Below are positions 47,901-60,080 of a stretch of 64,000 bases of DNA, piece after piece. Below the pieces are notes generated by a model. That model saw only the letters and a program-made list of their open reading frames with translations. It did no database searches and was not told where the DNA came from. Made by a program: the position numbers and the translations under genes. This DNA comes from Thermothelomyces thermophilus ATCC 42464 (lineage: Eukaryota > Ascomycota > Sordariomycetes > Sordariales > Chaetomiaceae). Location: positions 4,340,001 through 4,404,000 of the forward strand of contig NC_016472.1 of NCBI RefSeq assembly GCF_000226095.1, given 5' to 3'. The stretch's first letter is position 1. Each line of letters begins with the position of its first letter.

Positions 47901-50320
47901 TATTAAGTATCTTAATTAAGTATGAGATTAGTTCTTACCTTACTTACTTTACTAGTCTATTAGGCTCGTAAGTATATAAGGGTAAGAGTTTAAGATTAAT
48001 ACTACTTTCTGTAGCCTAAGTCTGATAATATATTAATATATGCCTTACTAAACTAATTATCATAATATCGTTATCCTACTTGATCTTATAGATAGTAAGC
48101 CCGTATTAGCGTCTTACCTAGCTCTCGAAATTCTAGATAACTCCTATAATCTAGTCTAGCGACTTTATTATTGGGAAGAAAGGGAAGAGCTTCCTATTAT
48201 ACTCGTTAACAATTATAAGTAGCTATTATAATCTATTAATCGCTTTAGAATAATCAAATAGATCCTAGGCTACTTGCTAAAACAGGTATATAGACTTCTA
48301 CTTAGGTAGTATTTTCCTGGAGATAACCTTACTTATATAAGTATAAGCGTAGCTCTCGCACTTAATATATACCGTCCCCTTAATACGGACGTTTCTAGCG
48401 TTATTAATAAGCGCTTTTAATACTTCTAGTCTAAGGTAGCTAGCTTTTGAGTACTAAAGATCCTTAGTATCCTCTCTTATAGTAGGTAATACTCGTATCT
48501 AAGACCTTCTACTATATATAGCAAATACGTTTTATAAGAATATATAAATATTTATAATACCTGCTTTACTAATTAAGACATAGTCTAGGAAGCTTAGGTA
48601 GTAGGAAAGTAGCTTATATTCGAGGAAGGTAAGATTATACTTACATTCCAGCTTATAAAGAATAACGTTATTTTCTAGTGTTCTAAAACGTAATAAGCAA
48701 TCTAAGCTATAGTACTAAGCGCCTACCTTAAGTAATAGAGCTTCTAAGATAATATTAATATAGAATCCTTTGACGATAGTAATATCCTTAAGCGTTAGGC
48801 TCTTAGTATATAGTTTATATAGTCTATCTAGAACGTTCTCGATTACTTAAGTGCCCCTCCTACTAATAGAAAAGGTCGTTATACCTACTTTAATAAACTT
48901 AGGATTATCTACCTTAACAAACGTCCTAGGTAAAAGGAACTTCTTATCATTAACCAAGTAGGTTATACTATATAAGTCTAGTAAAGTGCTTTCTAAAAGA
49001 AGATAGCGTCATAGAGCGACTATATTAAACGCTTTATAGTAAGTCAAGAGCTTACTAAGTAGTTAAGGGCTAATAATTAATATATTAAAAGAACTAGGGT
49101 ATCCTGCCCTTAATTACCTAGAATAGGATAGCTCCCCCTATTTAGTAATAAGTTAATTTTTTAGTCTAGCCTACTTCGGCTTATTAAGCTCCTAGTAAAT
49201 CTTCTTATACTCTTTATTAGAAAGATATAAGTATTACTTATTACTATAGATGGTTTACTTAAGCGTATAGTAGTCTACTAGATTCTATAGATATCTTAGA
49301 CGCTTATAAGGATATCTTGTATTATACTATTAACCGTTATAAGAGTCTCTATATAAATCTCTACCTCTCTCCTTATTACTCTTCTAAGCTATAGGAAGTA
49401 TTAGTATATAAGTTATCAAGAAGATTTTATACTTCCAAGAGACTCTAGATTATATGTCATTATTAATTAGGATCTTAGCTATTATAATAAAGGTACTAAG
49501 CTCTAGAAGTAACTATTCTATACTATTAATAAGCTCGATTTCTATCCTCTTATTCGCTACTTAGATTAATAGGATATATATAGTAATAATATTAAGAAAG
49601 GTATAAAGTCCTTATACTCTCTATACTTCTAGGATATTATATTAAATAGCTTACTAGAAGGTAATATTAAAGTTATAAATCTAGCGTTATAGATTAACTC
49701 CTAAACACTTAGTTACATTAAGACTAGCTATATATTATATAATAATTATTATATAGAGCGTTATAATAGATAGTATAAATATAGAGTAAAGTGTCTAAAT
49801 AATCCCCTTAATAAGGTTAATATCCTTCTTCCTATATACTTTTATAGCTTTATAGAGTTTAAAATCTATAATATATACTAGCTAACATTATAGCTATCTT
49901 ATCTACTTACTAACGTCTATAATATATATAATATCTTTATAAAAGGAGTCTTATAATTATATAAATTCAGCTATAATAGCTATATTAGAAGGTATTAAAT
50001 CTATAGATATTAAAGGTAATAATCTTTCCAGGAGTTACTCCTAGGAAGCTAGGATAAGGTTATCTCTAGCTTACTTATAGGTTAGGCATTATAGAACTTC
50101 TAGATCTAGCTTATAGTCGCCATTAGGGTTAATAAATCCCTATATACTAGCAAATTCAACCTATAACTATAGTTTAATATACTACAAGTTCTAGGAACTA
50201 GGCCCTATAAGGCACGTAGAAGTCTCGACTAGGATCTCGGATATAATAGACAGATACGTCGTCAAATGCGTATTAAAGCAGGGTAAGAGAGTTCGTAATA
50301 GAAGAAGCTACCATTGATAT
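44940..50320 (-). pseudogene. Copia gag-pol remnant (gag, integrase, RT, RNase H)
   Basis: Limits are approximate. On the minus strand, reading TAG/TAA as mutated Gln/Trp, gag occupies about 50.3-48.9 kb. The integrase is at about 48.5-47.9 kb (RLGHL, IKGTVYIKCES, DLFDYSKA, IKxDND). RT includes the Copia FYINNFLVFFHK motif, equivalent to YVDDLL, at about 45.92-45.96 kb, and the DIIYxCLILSRYLTN block at about 45.57 kb. RNase H is at about 45.4-45.0 kb (MSSIKVELLTLS, RYIDIYNI). The order INT before RT identifies Ty1/Copia rather than Gypsy. Confidence 0.88.
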
Positions 50321-50329
50321 TGAAGATAC

Positions 50330-50366
50330 GTCGGTAGAGGAGTAGTTAAGGCGCCGGGCTCATAAC
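50330..50366 (-). other. Copia primer-binding site, complementary to a tRNA 5' half
   Basis: In element sense the 5' LTR (right copy) is followed at once by GTTATGAGCCCGGCGCC. The plus strand of the same stretch reads like the 5' half of a tRNA: a D-arm (GGAGTAGTTAAGGCG), an anticodon stem 5' strand (CCGGG) and the loop CTCATAA with anticodon CAT, stopping there. Drosophila copia is known to prime from a 5' half of initiator tRNA-Met cut near the anticodon loop. I infer the same mechanism here. The exact donor tRNA is not settled. Confidence 0.6.
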
Positions 50367-50577
50367 TGCCGAACGTAGTGATAAGCTTCCGGGAGCGTTA
50401 AAAGCAGTCTGTAGTAGGTGGCTATACGAAGGAAAAGAGTACCTTGTTAAACTATCTACAAAGGAGACAAAACGACTGATATTTATAGACAAAGGAACTG
50501 GCCAAAGCGTTAAACAGCCTTATAAAGCTGTGGCAAACGCGTGGCTAATACGTTTGGAAGCTCCACAGCTTCCGACA
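50367..50577 (-). repeat. Copia LTR, right copy (5' LTR in element sense)
   Basis: 211 bp, TGCCGAACG to CTTCCGACA, followed by the target duplication CTCTG (50578-50582). It aligns without gaps to 23688-23898. Confidence 0.92.
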
Positions 50578-50582
50578 CTCTG

Positions 50583-51060
50583 GTAAGACGGTTTATTAGT
50601 GTCTGATTAAGGCCTGGTCAGAATATTCAGTGTTCTATACCTATCTGCCGAGATGATCGTGGGAACTTGCCGTGTGCTTCGAATGAAAAAGGTAGAGCGA
50701 AGTACTACCGGGAAGCCAGGCCCTTTCCAAAACACCGAGTTGGATACTTTTTCCTGACTTCAACCCCAAATCGCAAGTTCCGTTCCTAAGTTCTGGTACC
50801 ACTTTACGTCTCCTAGGAATAAGAGTGTTTCCTCAATAGTGTATCTAGATGTATGACTTTTGTCGTTCGTTGTTCCTCTGTGAAAAGCGAGGACGACGAT
50901 GCAAGGGCGTACTGCGAGTTCCAAGCCACGGACACACGAGAGCCCATCGATCTACGTCTGGTAAAGAAAGGGCGATGGAAAACGAATTTTGCAGGTTACA
51001 ACGTCCTTGACCGTGACTCGCCATTCTAAGGCAGCATGCGGTGTGGTACTCGGCGCCCAA
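50583..51060. other. Spacer between retrotransposon locus and glycosylase gene
   Basis: GC-balanced sequence resumes immediately after the target duplication. It includes the 3' UTR of the glycosylase gene. No other feature is recognised. Confidence 0.5.
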
Positions 51061-52887
51061 CTATTGAAGAATCACCAGATTACCACCATCGTCGTAGCCA
51101 ACCCGACCTTCGTTCACCGCAAGACGCAAATCTTCTCGAAGAGGCTCCCGTTCACCCGTGAGAGGATCCCATTCCCAACCTTCTCGCATCCTACTAGGGC
51201 GTCAGTAAACAGGTGTTTGATTACTCGAGACCGCAGATATTGAAGAGCAGACCACCCAGTCCGGAGCTGAATTTAGTAGGTGTGATGTTGCCGCCGTAGA
51301 GCGGGACGATCGCCTGGGCAGAGACGGAATATATATAAGACAAGGAAGGCGGGTGAGCGATACGTACCACATCCACCGCAAGCACGCCCTCAACTCCTTA
51401 TCCCGTGGCAGAACACGCATCCACTCGGGCTGAAACTCCGGCGGGCTCCCTTTCCCCGTCCAGTGGCATGACCGGCCAAGCAGCACATCTCTGCAGAAGA
51501 TGCGCCACGAGTCCAGCGCATACGGGCCTTGTGTGAGGTGCCCAATCTCCCAAGCGCAGCCGACTGCCCTATCCCTCGCATCGGCCGCGGCATCTGCCGG
51601 CTGCCGACCGTCTAACATGTCGGCTCCGTCGTCCTCCGGGCCGAACTCCTCTCCCGCCCGCACATGCCGTGCGTCGCCCGGCCGCGGGTAGTTCTTGACC
51701 CCATACCGCACATTCCTGGTCGGCGGCCTCTCCAGCCACCTGCGGGCGTAGTTTTGGATGGCCGCGCACCGTACGGCGGACAAGCCAAGCGGGCGGATCA
51801 GTGCCGTAACCTCTGCTGGGTCCGCCGCGGCGAGCGCCTCGGCCGTGGGAAAACGCTCCATGAGCTGCCAGAACACAGGGATAGCTGCCCTGCCAGGAGT
51901 CCGGATGAGGAAGGTTACCGCGATGAGCAGGCGGAACGGGTCGTCGGCCAGCTCCTCTTGGATCAGGCCGAATCGGTCGGCGGTGAGGGGCGGTATGGGA
52001 AGGCTTGAAACGATACCTCGTGGTGGACGAGACTTCTTTGCCGTTGATGGCGGGCTGGGTCCCGGCTTCGGCTGCCCTCCTCTCGTAGGCGTCGTGGTGC
52101 CAAAGAACGGAGATTTCAATCCACCTGCGGCCTTGACTGCTCGCCCTATCGTCTTTGTGACCTCGGCGTGCGAGTTGGCTGGCTGGTTTGGTGAGCACAG
52201 CAGGCTCGGGTTTTCCTGTTCCTTAGTAATGCTCTCGGGTGATTTTTGGCCAGCCCTCGCGGGAGCCACCGATGCGGTTGATGAGACACCTTTCTTCTCC
52301 AACACTACGACGCAGGCAGAACCAACATGATGTTTCTCTGCCGAACTGCAGCCGGTGGCATCGAAAACTTGGTTGCCCACTCCAGTCGGGATGGGAAACG
52401 AGTGAATGGCTTGATGCCGCTGCTTCGGCGCAACCTTCGAAGCTCCGCCCTCGTCGTCCCCCCAGAAGTGCGAAGTACTACCCTGTCGCGAATCTCTACT
52501 CCTCCGCGTTCGGGTTTCGCGCTTTTCTCTGGCGCTTCTCGACGTTGGCCGTTGGTACCTTAAAGCAAGTCCTGAAACACCGGTACCAGATGGACCGTTT
52601 AGGAGTAGCTCCAGGAACGGTACCAAAGAACTCTTCGCGTCTTCGCCAATCGTTTGTCCTGAAATTTCGCCCCTCTTTCGCAAATTAGAGGCGCATTCGA
52701 ATAGCATGTCCCATTCTTCAGCCCCGCGCAAAAGACTGAGGTCCCGCAATCCGTTTATCTCGGTTTGCGGCGCGCGGCCAGAGTTGATGAGCGAAGCGAG
52801 GAACTGCCTGGTTTCTTCATCGCAGATATCGAATCCATAGAGGAGGTCATTGGCTGACAAGTAGCTAGCTATATCATGGCTCGACAT
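51061..52887 (-). CDS. MBD4-type HhH-GPD DNA glycosylase (G:T / G:U mismatch repair)
   Basis: I predict two exons, 51368-52887 and 51061-51190, giving 549 residues. The 177-nt intron (GTACGT to GTAG) splits a Trp codon and joins CLRWMW to MREGWEWDP, the normal end of fungal members. Without the splice the frame runs into unrelated sequence. Residues 1-300 are polar and disordered, with no MBD domain seen. The glycosylase fold begins near residue 305 (DDPFRLLIAVTFLIRTPG, then LIRPLGLSAVRCAAI). It continues through an Asp/Ala-rich insert to the helix-hairpin-helix end HLTQGPYALDSWRIFC, whose Asp459 is the expected catalytic residue. The known role of the family is to excise T or U opposite G after deamination of (methyl)cytosine. 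The start is the first ATG of the frame; the upstream extension begins at a GTG only. Confidence 0.88.
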
Positions 52888-53345
52888 TTCTGTAACATGA
52901 CCGGTGTGGATGGGCCTGGTGGGTTGATGCGTAGTATCATTCCAGCAAATATGGTAATAAAAAAGATGGGCTGTCACGGTTTGTTGAGATGATAATTCGA
53001 AACGCGGGAAAAATAAAGGGAGATGACGATTTCCCCCCAGGAAAATTCCCTGTGACGAGCGACCATTTGAGCAAACCAAACAAGGCGTTTTTAAGGACCC
53101 CAAAGCCACAGAAAGGGGAATATCGATCTAACAACAAGGAAAAATGTCTAGATTGAGACCGACACATTTGATTTACACCCCTCAACCCCTGTTCTACCCG
53201 ACGTCCACTTCCCCCCATTGTTCGGGAGGCTCCCCGTCATCCTTTTCTTCGTCTACACCAGATGGAGAAAATTGGGAGAGCCTAGCAGTATATGGTACAT
53301 ACAAAAAACAGTTAAGCCTTGCGGTGTTCCGGCTTAGCCTGTCCT
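52888..53345. other. Promoter of glycosylase gene and 3' region of cytochrome c1 gene
   Basis: Both neighbours lie on the minus strand. The stretch has no gene of its own. Confidence 0.5.
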
Positions 53346-54672
53346 TCAACGACGCTGGGGGGTGTTGGTCGTCTTGGGCGGGTCGTAGACGATCTTCCTC
53401 GACTTGAGCCACGCCCACTTGTACCTCTTAACCCAGACGCTCAGTGCAAACAGGACCGATGTGGCAACAAGAACCTTCATGCCCATACGCTTGCGGTCGT
53501 CCATCTCGGGCTCAGCAGCCCAGTTGAGGAACTCGGTGACATCCTTGGCCATCTGCGAGGTGGTCGCAGGGGTACCATCCTCGTACTCGACGAGACCATC
53601 GTACAGGACGCGAGCCATGGCGATACCGGTACCAGGGAAGTAAGGGTTGAAGTTGAGGCCAGCGCCGACCTGGGCACCGGCAGGAGGCTCATCCGGGTAA
53701 CCAGTCAGGAGGCTGAAAATGTAGTCGCAGCCGCCGTGGCGGGCCTTGACGATCAAGCTGAGATCGGGGGGGAGGGCACCGTTGTTGGCAAAGCGGGCAG
53801 CCTCTTCGTTCGGGTAGGGGGCCGGGAGGTAGTCGGACAGCTTGCCAGGGCGCTTCTCAATCTCGCCTTGCTCGTTGGGCTCGGTATCATACTCGTTCTC
53901 CTCAGCCAGGGCCTTGGCCTCGTCAACGGTCAAGACGCTGCCAACAAGCGCGCGATAAGGCACTCTGCTGAGCGAGTGACACGAGGAGCAGACTTCGCGG
54001 TAAACCTGGAAGCCTCTCCGGAGACTGCGAGGAAACTTTGTATGAGCCGCGCAGTACGGACGAGGATGGGACGCAGAGGACTTACGCCTGGTGGTCAAAG
54101 GTCTTGAACCACTGCTGATGAACCCAGGGGTACTTTGTGGGGTGCAGACTATGTCGACAGTAAGCTCGGGGCTCCTACTTTCCACCAATCCTCCCTCGAC
54201 AGCGTAGTTGGCCGAATATGCCGCAATGCGGGCAAATGACCTAGGTCCGCGACGGGAACGGGCCAATGGTCGACGGAGCACTCACCCTTCCTCGGCAGGC
54301 GTCGCGGCATCCGCTGTAGGTCCGTAGAGATGGTAGTACCAGGCAATTGAGCCGGCGGCGGCGGCGGTAGCGGCGGCGGCGGCGATGTTCAGCCGGAGTG
54401 GCGATTCGGTAGTAGCTCCGGAGCTCGAAGAAGACGCGGCGCGCTGACAGAGATGGTTATTAGCTTCCGAAGGGGCGCAGAACGCATTCCCGAGGCTGGT
54501 TCGATGGACAGGGCGGGGCGACGGGCGCAATTGGGAGAGTCGGTGGTCGTTGTCGCGCCCGGTCGTGCGATGGAGACGGCACAAACAACCGACATACCTT
54601 AGGAATGTGCACGGCGCCATTTTTCAGGCCGGCAAACGCGCGCGTCGAGCGCAGGCAGGACCTCGCCAGCAT
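53346..54672 (-). CDS. CYT1: Cytochrome c1, haem subunit of mitochondrial complex III
   Basis: I predict four exons: 54598-54672, 54286-54443, 54086-54148 and 53346-54024, giving 324 residues. Introns of 154, 137 and 61 nt are all GT-AG, and the first has a GCTAAT branch site. The spliced joins give the family sequences HPTKYPWVHQQWF and FDHQALRRGFQVYR. The N-terminus is a bipartite presequence: an Arg-rich matrix signal (MLARSCLRSTRAF), then an Ala-rich sorting segment (AAAAATAAAAGSIAWYY). Haem attaches at C111-S-S-C114-H115, and Met235 (GIAMARV) is the probable sixth ligand. The C-terminal membrane anchor is at about 285-302, followed by a basic tail. The protein passes electrons from the Rieske protein to cytochrome c in the inner membrane. 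Confidence 0.97.
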
Positions 54673-56651
<1,979 letters not shown>

Positions 56652-57786
56652 GATGGCGGCTCTTGGGTCTCTGCCGGAGGCTGGCGCGATCCAACTGGGG
56701 AACTCTGGGAATCCGGGCGTTCAAACCTACTAGAGGGTTGCCGGTTTAAAGGATTCTTTGTAAACGATAGACGCAGGAACTTTTTTTTTTCGCCGAGGGT
56801 GGGTGAAATCCGCGAGTTCAATCAAGTTTTGAGGGCCAACCATGAAGGCATGACTCAATGTGGGGTAACTAGGTACCATTGCTGAAAACAGCCCTGCAAG
56901 TTCGGTGACCGACTCCAAAAGGATGCCGGGGATCTAATTCGTATATCTGTGTCACTCAACAAATCTAACCAATAGTCAAGATGATGAGCGTTAGAGAGCA
57001 GCCTTCTCCGTTTGACCTGTAAGTAGCTCGTGCCGTTGGCGTGAGCCAAACTGTCTTGAGAAACCGGGCTTGTTGGACAGTCTCCGTCGAGACGGCGGGG
57101 CTGAGTTCGGGCTTGGCTCCAACACCACGCAATGTTGAATCCGCACATACATACATTGAAGAGTAGGTCCAACGTCACATGTAGCCTTCTCTTCTTCGGT
57201 GTCTCACTATTAAGTACACGTAGAACAACATGATGTCAGGTAGCGAATGCCAATTGGAGCCTTCCTAAACGCTAGTTATATCACTAGTCTGAAGATGCCA
57301 GTGTGCTTGCCGATGGCAGATCAAGAACTTACGTGTCCAAACAGGACTTTCGCACCTTGACTTGATGCTCGAAGATGAGAAGAAACACCAAGGAACGACC
57401 GAAATCCGTTCATAGAGCATGCGATCCCTAAGCATCTTTCTCTTCCCCTTCTTTCTGTGGCCCGTTGTTACGGCTACATCTGGGCACGTTTGGGATTGAT
57501 ATTTTGCACACTCATGTCATTCATGTTCGAAGCTGGCCACCCTGGGCTCGAATACCCTTGTCCCGGCTTGGTGGGGCTAAGCGAGCAAGGTGCCCATTTC
57601 AGGACCCACTTGCCGCGCTGAACAGCAGCTCTCCCCGATTTGGAGAAGTGGGAGACTGGCCCAGAACCCCCCCCGAACGCCGACAGCTGTTTTGCGACTT
57701 GCAGGCTCGCAATACTAGCATTCAAAAGCGGAACAAAGAAACCATTCGTTTGCGGAAGCAGAGAGACGGCTTCTCTCAGCGATATC
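56652..57786. other. Divergent promoter region, DAHP synthase / WD40-cyclophilin
   Basis: The two flanking genes are transcribed away from each other, so both promoters lie in this 1.1 kb. No separate gene or tRNA is recognised. There is a T10 tract near 56780-56789. Confidence 0.5.
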
Positions 57787-59821
57787 ATGGCCGAGAATAC
57801 TCAAGAGGACGACGTCAAGTCCAACAAGCGAAGCCATGCCGACTTCACCGGCGATGATGGCTCAGGTACGCCACAGCGCCATCCCGTCCCGGGCCGCTTT
57901 ACCTCCTCTCCGATGCGGATGCGAATGGGCACTTGGTTTCTGACACGCGCGATGCAGACAGCTCCTCTGACGATGATATGGGGCCGCAGCTGCCCTCGGA
58001 GGCTCCCAAGAAGAAGCGGCGCGTTCTCCCGTACGAAAAGTTGTACATCTCGGCCCTCCCCAAGTCGACGCGGTATTTGAAGTCCCTGATGCACAAGGAG
58101 CAGCTGGCCTACCTCACCATGACCCCCTTAACCGACTTTTTGATCACGACGTCGGTCGACGGCGTCGTGAAGTTCTGGAAAAAGGTGGCCGAGGGCATCG
58201 AGTTCGTCAAGGAGTTCAAGGCGCATCAGGGCGAGATCCGCTCTGTATCCTGCAGCCAGGATGGGCGGAGCTTTGCGACAGCCGGGGTTGACAAGACGGT
58301 CAAGCTTTTCGATGTCGTCACATTTGATCTCCTCGCCGTCCTCCAGCTCGACTTTGTGCCGCGCTGCGTCTGCTGGGTGCACAAGAAGGGCTCGTCACTG
58401 CCGCTCCTGGCCATTTCCGATAGCGAGGCTAAGCCGAGCATTCGCATATACGATGGTAGAGGGGAGAGCTTGCAGCCAGTTCACACCATCACCGGGCTGC
58501 ACCGCAGCCCCGTCTCCTTGATGGCGTTCAACGACCCCTACGACTGCGTGATCTCGGTGGACGAGGGCGGCATGATCGAGTACTGGAGGCCGAGTGGATC
58601 CTACGAGAAGCCCGACAATGTATTCAAGTACAAGAGCTCGACCAACCTGTTCGAGTTCAAAAAGGCAAAATCCGTGCCGGCGTCGCTCACTCTGTCCCCC
58701 GACGGGAGCCGGTTTGCGACTATGTCCTTCCCCGACCGCAAGATACGCATCTTCGACTTCGCCTCGGCCCAGCTCCAGCGGACGTATGACGAATCGCTCC
58801 AGGTGATGGAGGAAATGCAGCAGGCTGGAACCGCGCTGCAGCAGCTGGATACTGTAGAATTCGGCCGCCGACTGGCCCAGGAACGCCTGATCGAGTCGCC
58901 AGAGCTTCGCGACAAGTTCAACGTCATCTTTGATGAATCGGGACACTTCATTCTGTACGGGTCCTATCTAGGAGTGAAGGTGCTCAACACATACACAAAC
59001 AGGGTTGTAAAGGTCTACGGACGCGACGAGGGGCTGCGGCCGCTCTCGGTGGCGCTGTACCAGGGGCGGCCACAGAAGAAGGGAGTGACAACCGTTGCGA
59101 TGGCGGCGTCAAACAATCCGCTGCTGCAGGAGTCGGAGGCGAGGGATCCGATCCTGGTCGCTACGGGTGTGGGCAAGGTTCGCTTCTACATGTTCACTAA
59201 CGAGGAGGAAATTTCGAAGGCGACGAGAGACGTCCAGAATGAGAAACCAACCGTCCTTGGCCAGAAGAAGGCCGAGGAAAAGAAGAAGAAGAAAGAGACG
59301 GGGACGGCAGCTATTATACACACGACCTATGGCGACATCCACATCCGGCTGTTCCCCGATGCCGCACCATTGGCCGTCGAGAATTTTGTGACACACTCGA
59401 GGCGTGGCTACTACAATAATACCATCTTCCACCGAGTTATCCGCAAATTTATGATACAGGGTGGAGACCCCTTGGGCGATGGTACAGGGGGCGAGAGTAT
59501 TTGGGGAAAGGAGTTTCCGGATGAATTCAGCAGCTTGAAGCATGACAAGCCGTATACCGTCAGCATGGCGAATGCGGGGCCCAACACGAACGGAAGCCAG
59601 TTCTTTATCACGACCGAGAAAACGGTATGTGTTGCATTACCCAGATGACTTGAACTTCAGCTGACATGGCGGGGGGGAAACAGCCCTGGCTTGACAACAA
59701 ACACACCATATTCGGCCGCGCCGTGCAGGGCTTGGATGTTATCCACAGGATTGAGAATGTTAAGACATACAAAGAAAGACCTGTGGAGGACATCAAGATT
59801 CTCAATATCGATATCGCGTAA
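57787..59821 (+). CDS. WD40 repeat plus cyclophilin peptidyl-prolyl isomerase (PPWD1 type)
   Basis: I predict three exons, 57787-57865, 57958-59624 and 59684-59821, giving 627 residues. Introns of 92 and 59 nt are GT-AG. The second splice joins FFITTEKT to [11 protein letters not shown], the normal cyclophilin order. The N-terminus is acidic with a nuclear-type basic patch ([14 protein letters not shown]). WD40-like repeats run from about residue 65 to 400 ([29 protein letters not shown]). A Lys/Glu-rich linker ([10 protein letters not shown]) precedes the cyclophilin domain at about 475-627. That domain has [26 protein letters not shown] and the cyclosporin-site tryptophan in PWLD. PPWD1-type proteins are nuclear and associate with the spliceosome. 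Active-site Arg and Phe are present, so isomerase activity is likely. Confidence 0.95.
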
Positions 59822-59981
59822 AGCCATGCCTCATGAGCAACGTGTTTCGGTTCGTTGAGTGAGGCGAGGACGGATTGAGCAGTGTAGAAATAAATGCCAG
59901 CTTTCACTGCAGCAAAAGGCAGCGTCGAGGGGGAGCGATCGAAACGTGTATCCCTTCAAGCGAGGGTGGGATTTGTGTCAT

Positions 59982-60019
<38 letters not shown>

Positions 60020-60080
60020 GTATATATTACAAGCAGCATAGACAGCAAAGCGGTCAACTGGTTAGTCGTTTCGTTGTCCG
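59822..60080. repeat. Short spacer with (AC)n(AT)n microsatellite
   Basis: The genes on both sides end here. The compound microsatellite runs from about 59982 to 60019 (about 12 AC units, then about 7 AT units). Confidence 0.85.

Larger units (their letters stand above)
23688..50577 (-). mobile_element. Ty1/Copia LTR retrotransposon carrying nested Gypsy insertions (whole locus)
   Basis: The AT-rich block is bounded by two 211-bp direct repeats that start TG and end CA, and by the 5-bp target duplication CTCTG (23683-23687 and 50578-50582). Internal Copia sequence reads on the minus strand in the order gag, integrase, reverse transcriptase, RNase H (about 50.3 to 44.9 kb). It continues after element C at 31,352-31,837, and after element B at 23,899-24,064. 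In minus sense the 3' LTR (23,688-23,898) begins TGTCGGAAGC and is preceded by a purine-rich tract ending AGGGGGTG. Every difference I see between the two LTRs is a C/T or G/A transition, as expected of RIP. Without the nested elements the Copia would be about 6.9 kb, a normal size. Confidence 0.92.

Noticed and set aside
23899-50366. CRISPR array, tRNA or rRNA genes in the AT-rich block
   Set aside because: There are no regularly spaced short repeats and no complete tRNA fold. The only tRNA-like stretch is the Copia primer-binding site.
51202-51367. Extension of the glycosylase frame past the WMW position
   Set aside because: The extension lies within an intron. Family-like C-terminal sequence (MREGWEWDP) is found in the next exon at 51061-51190.
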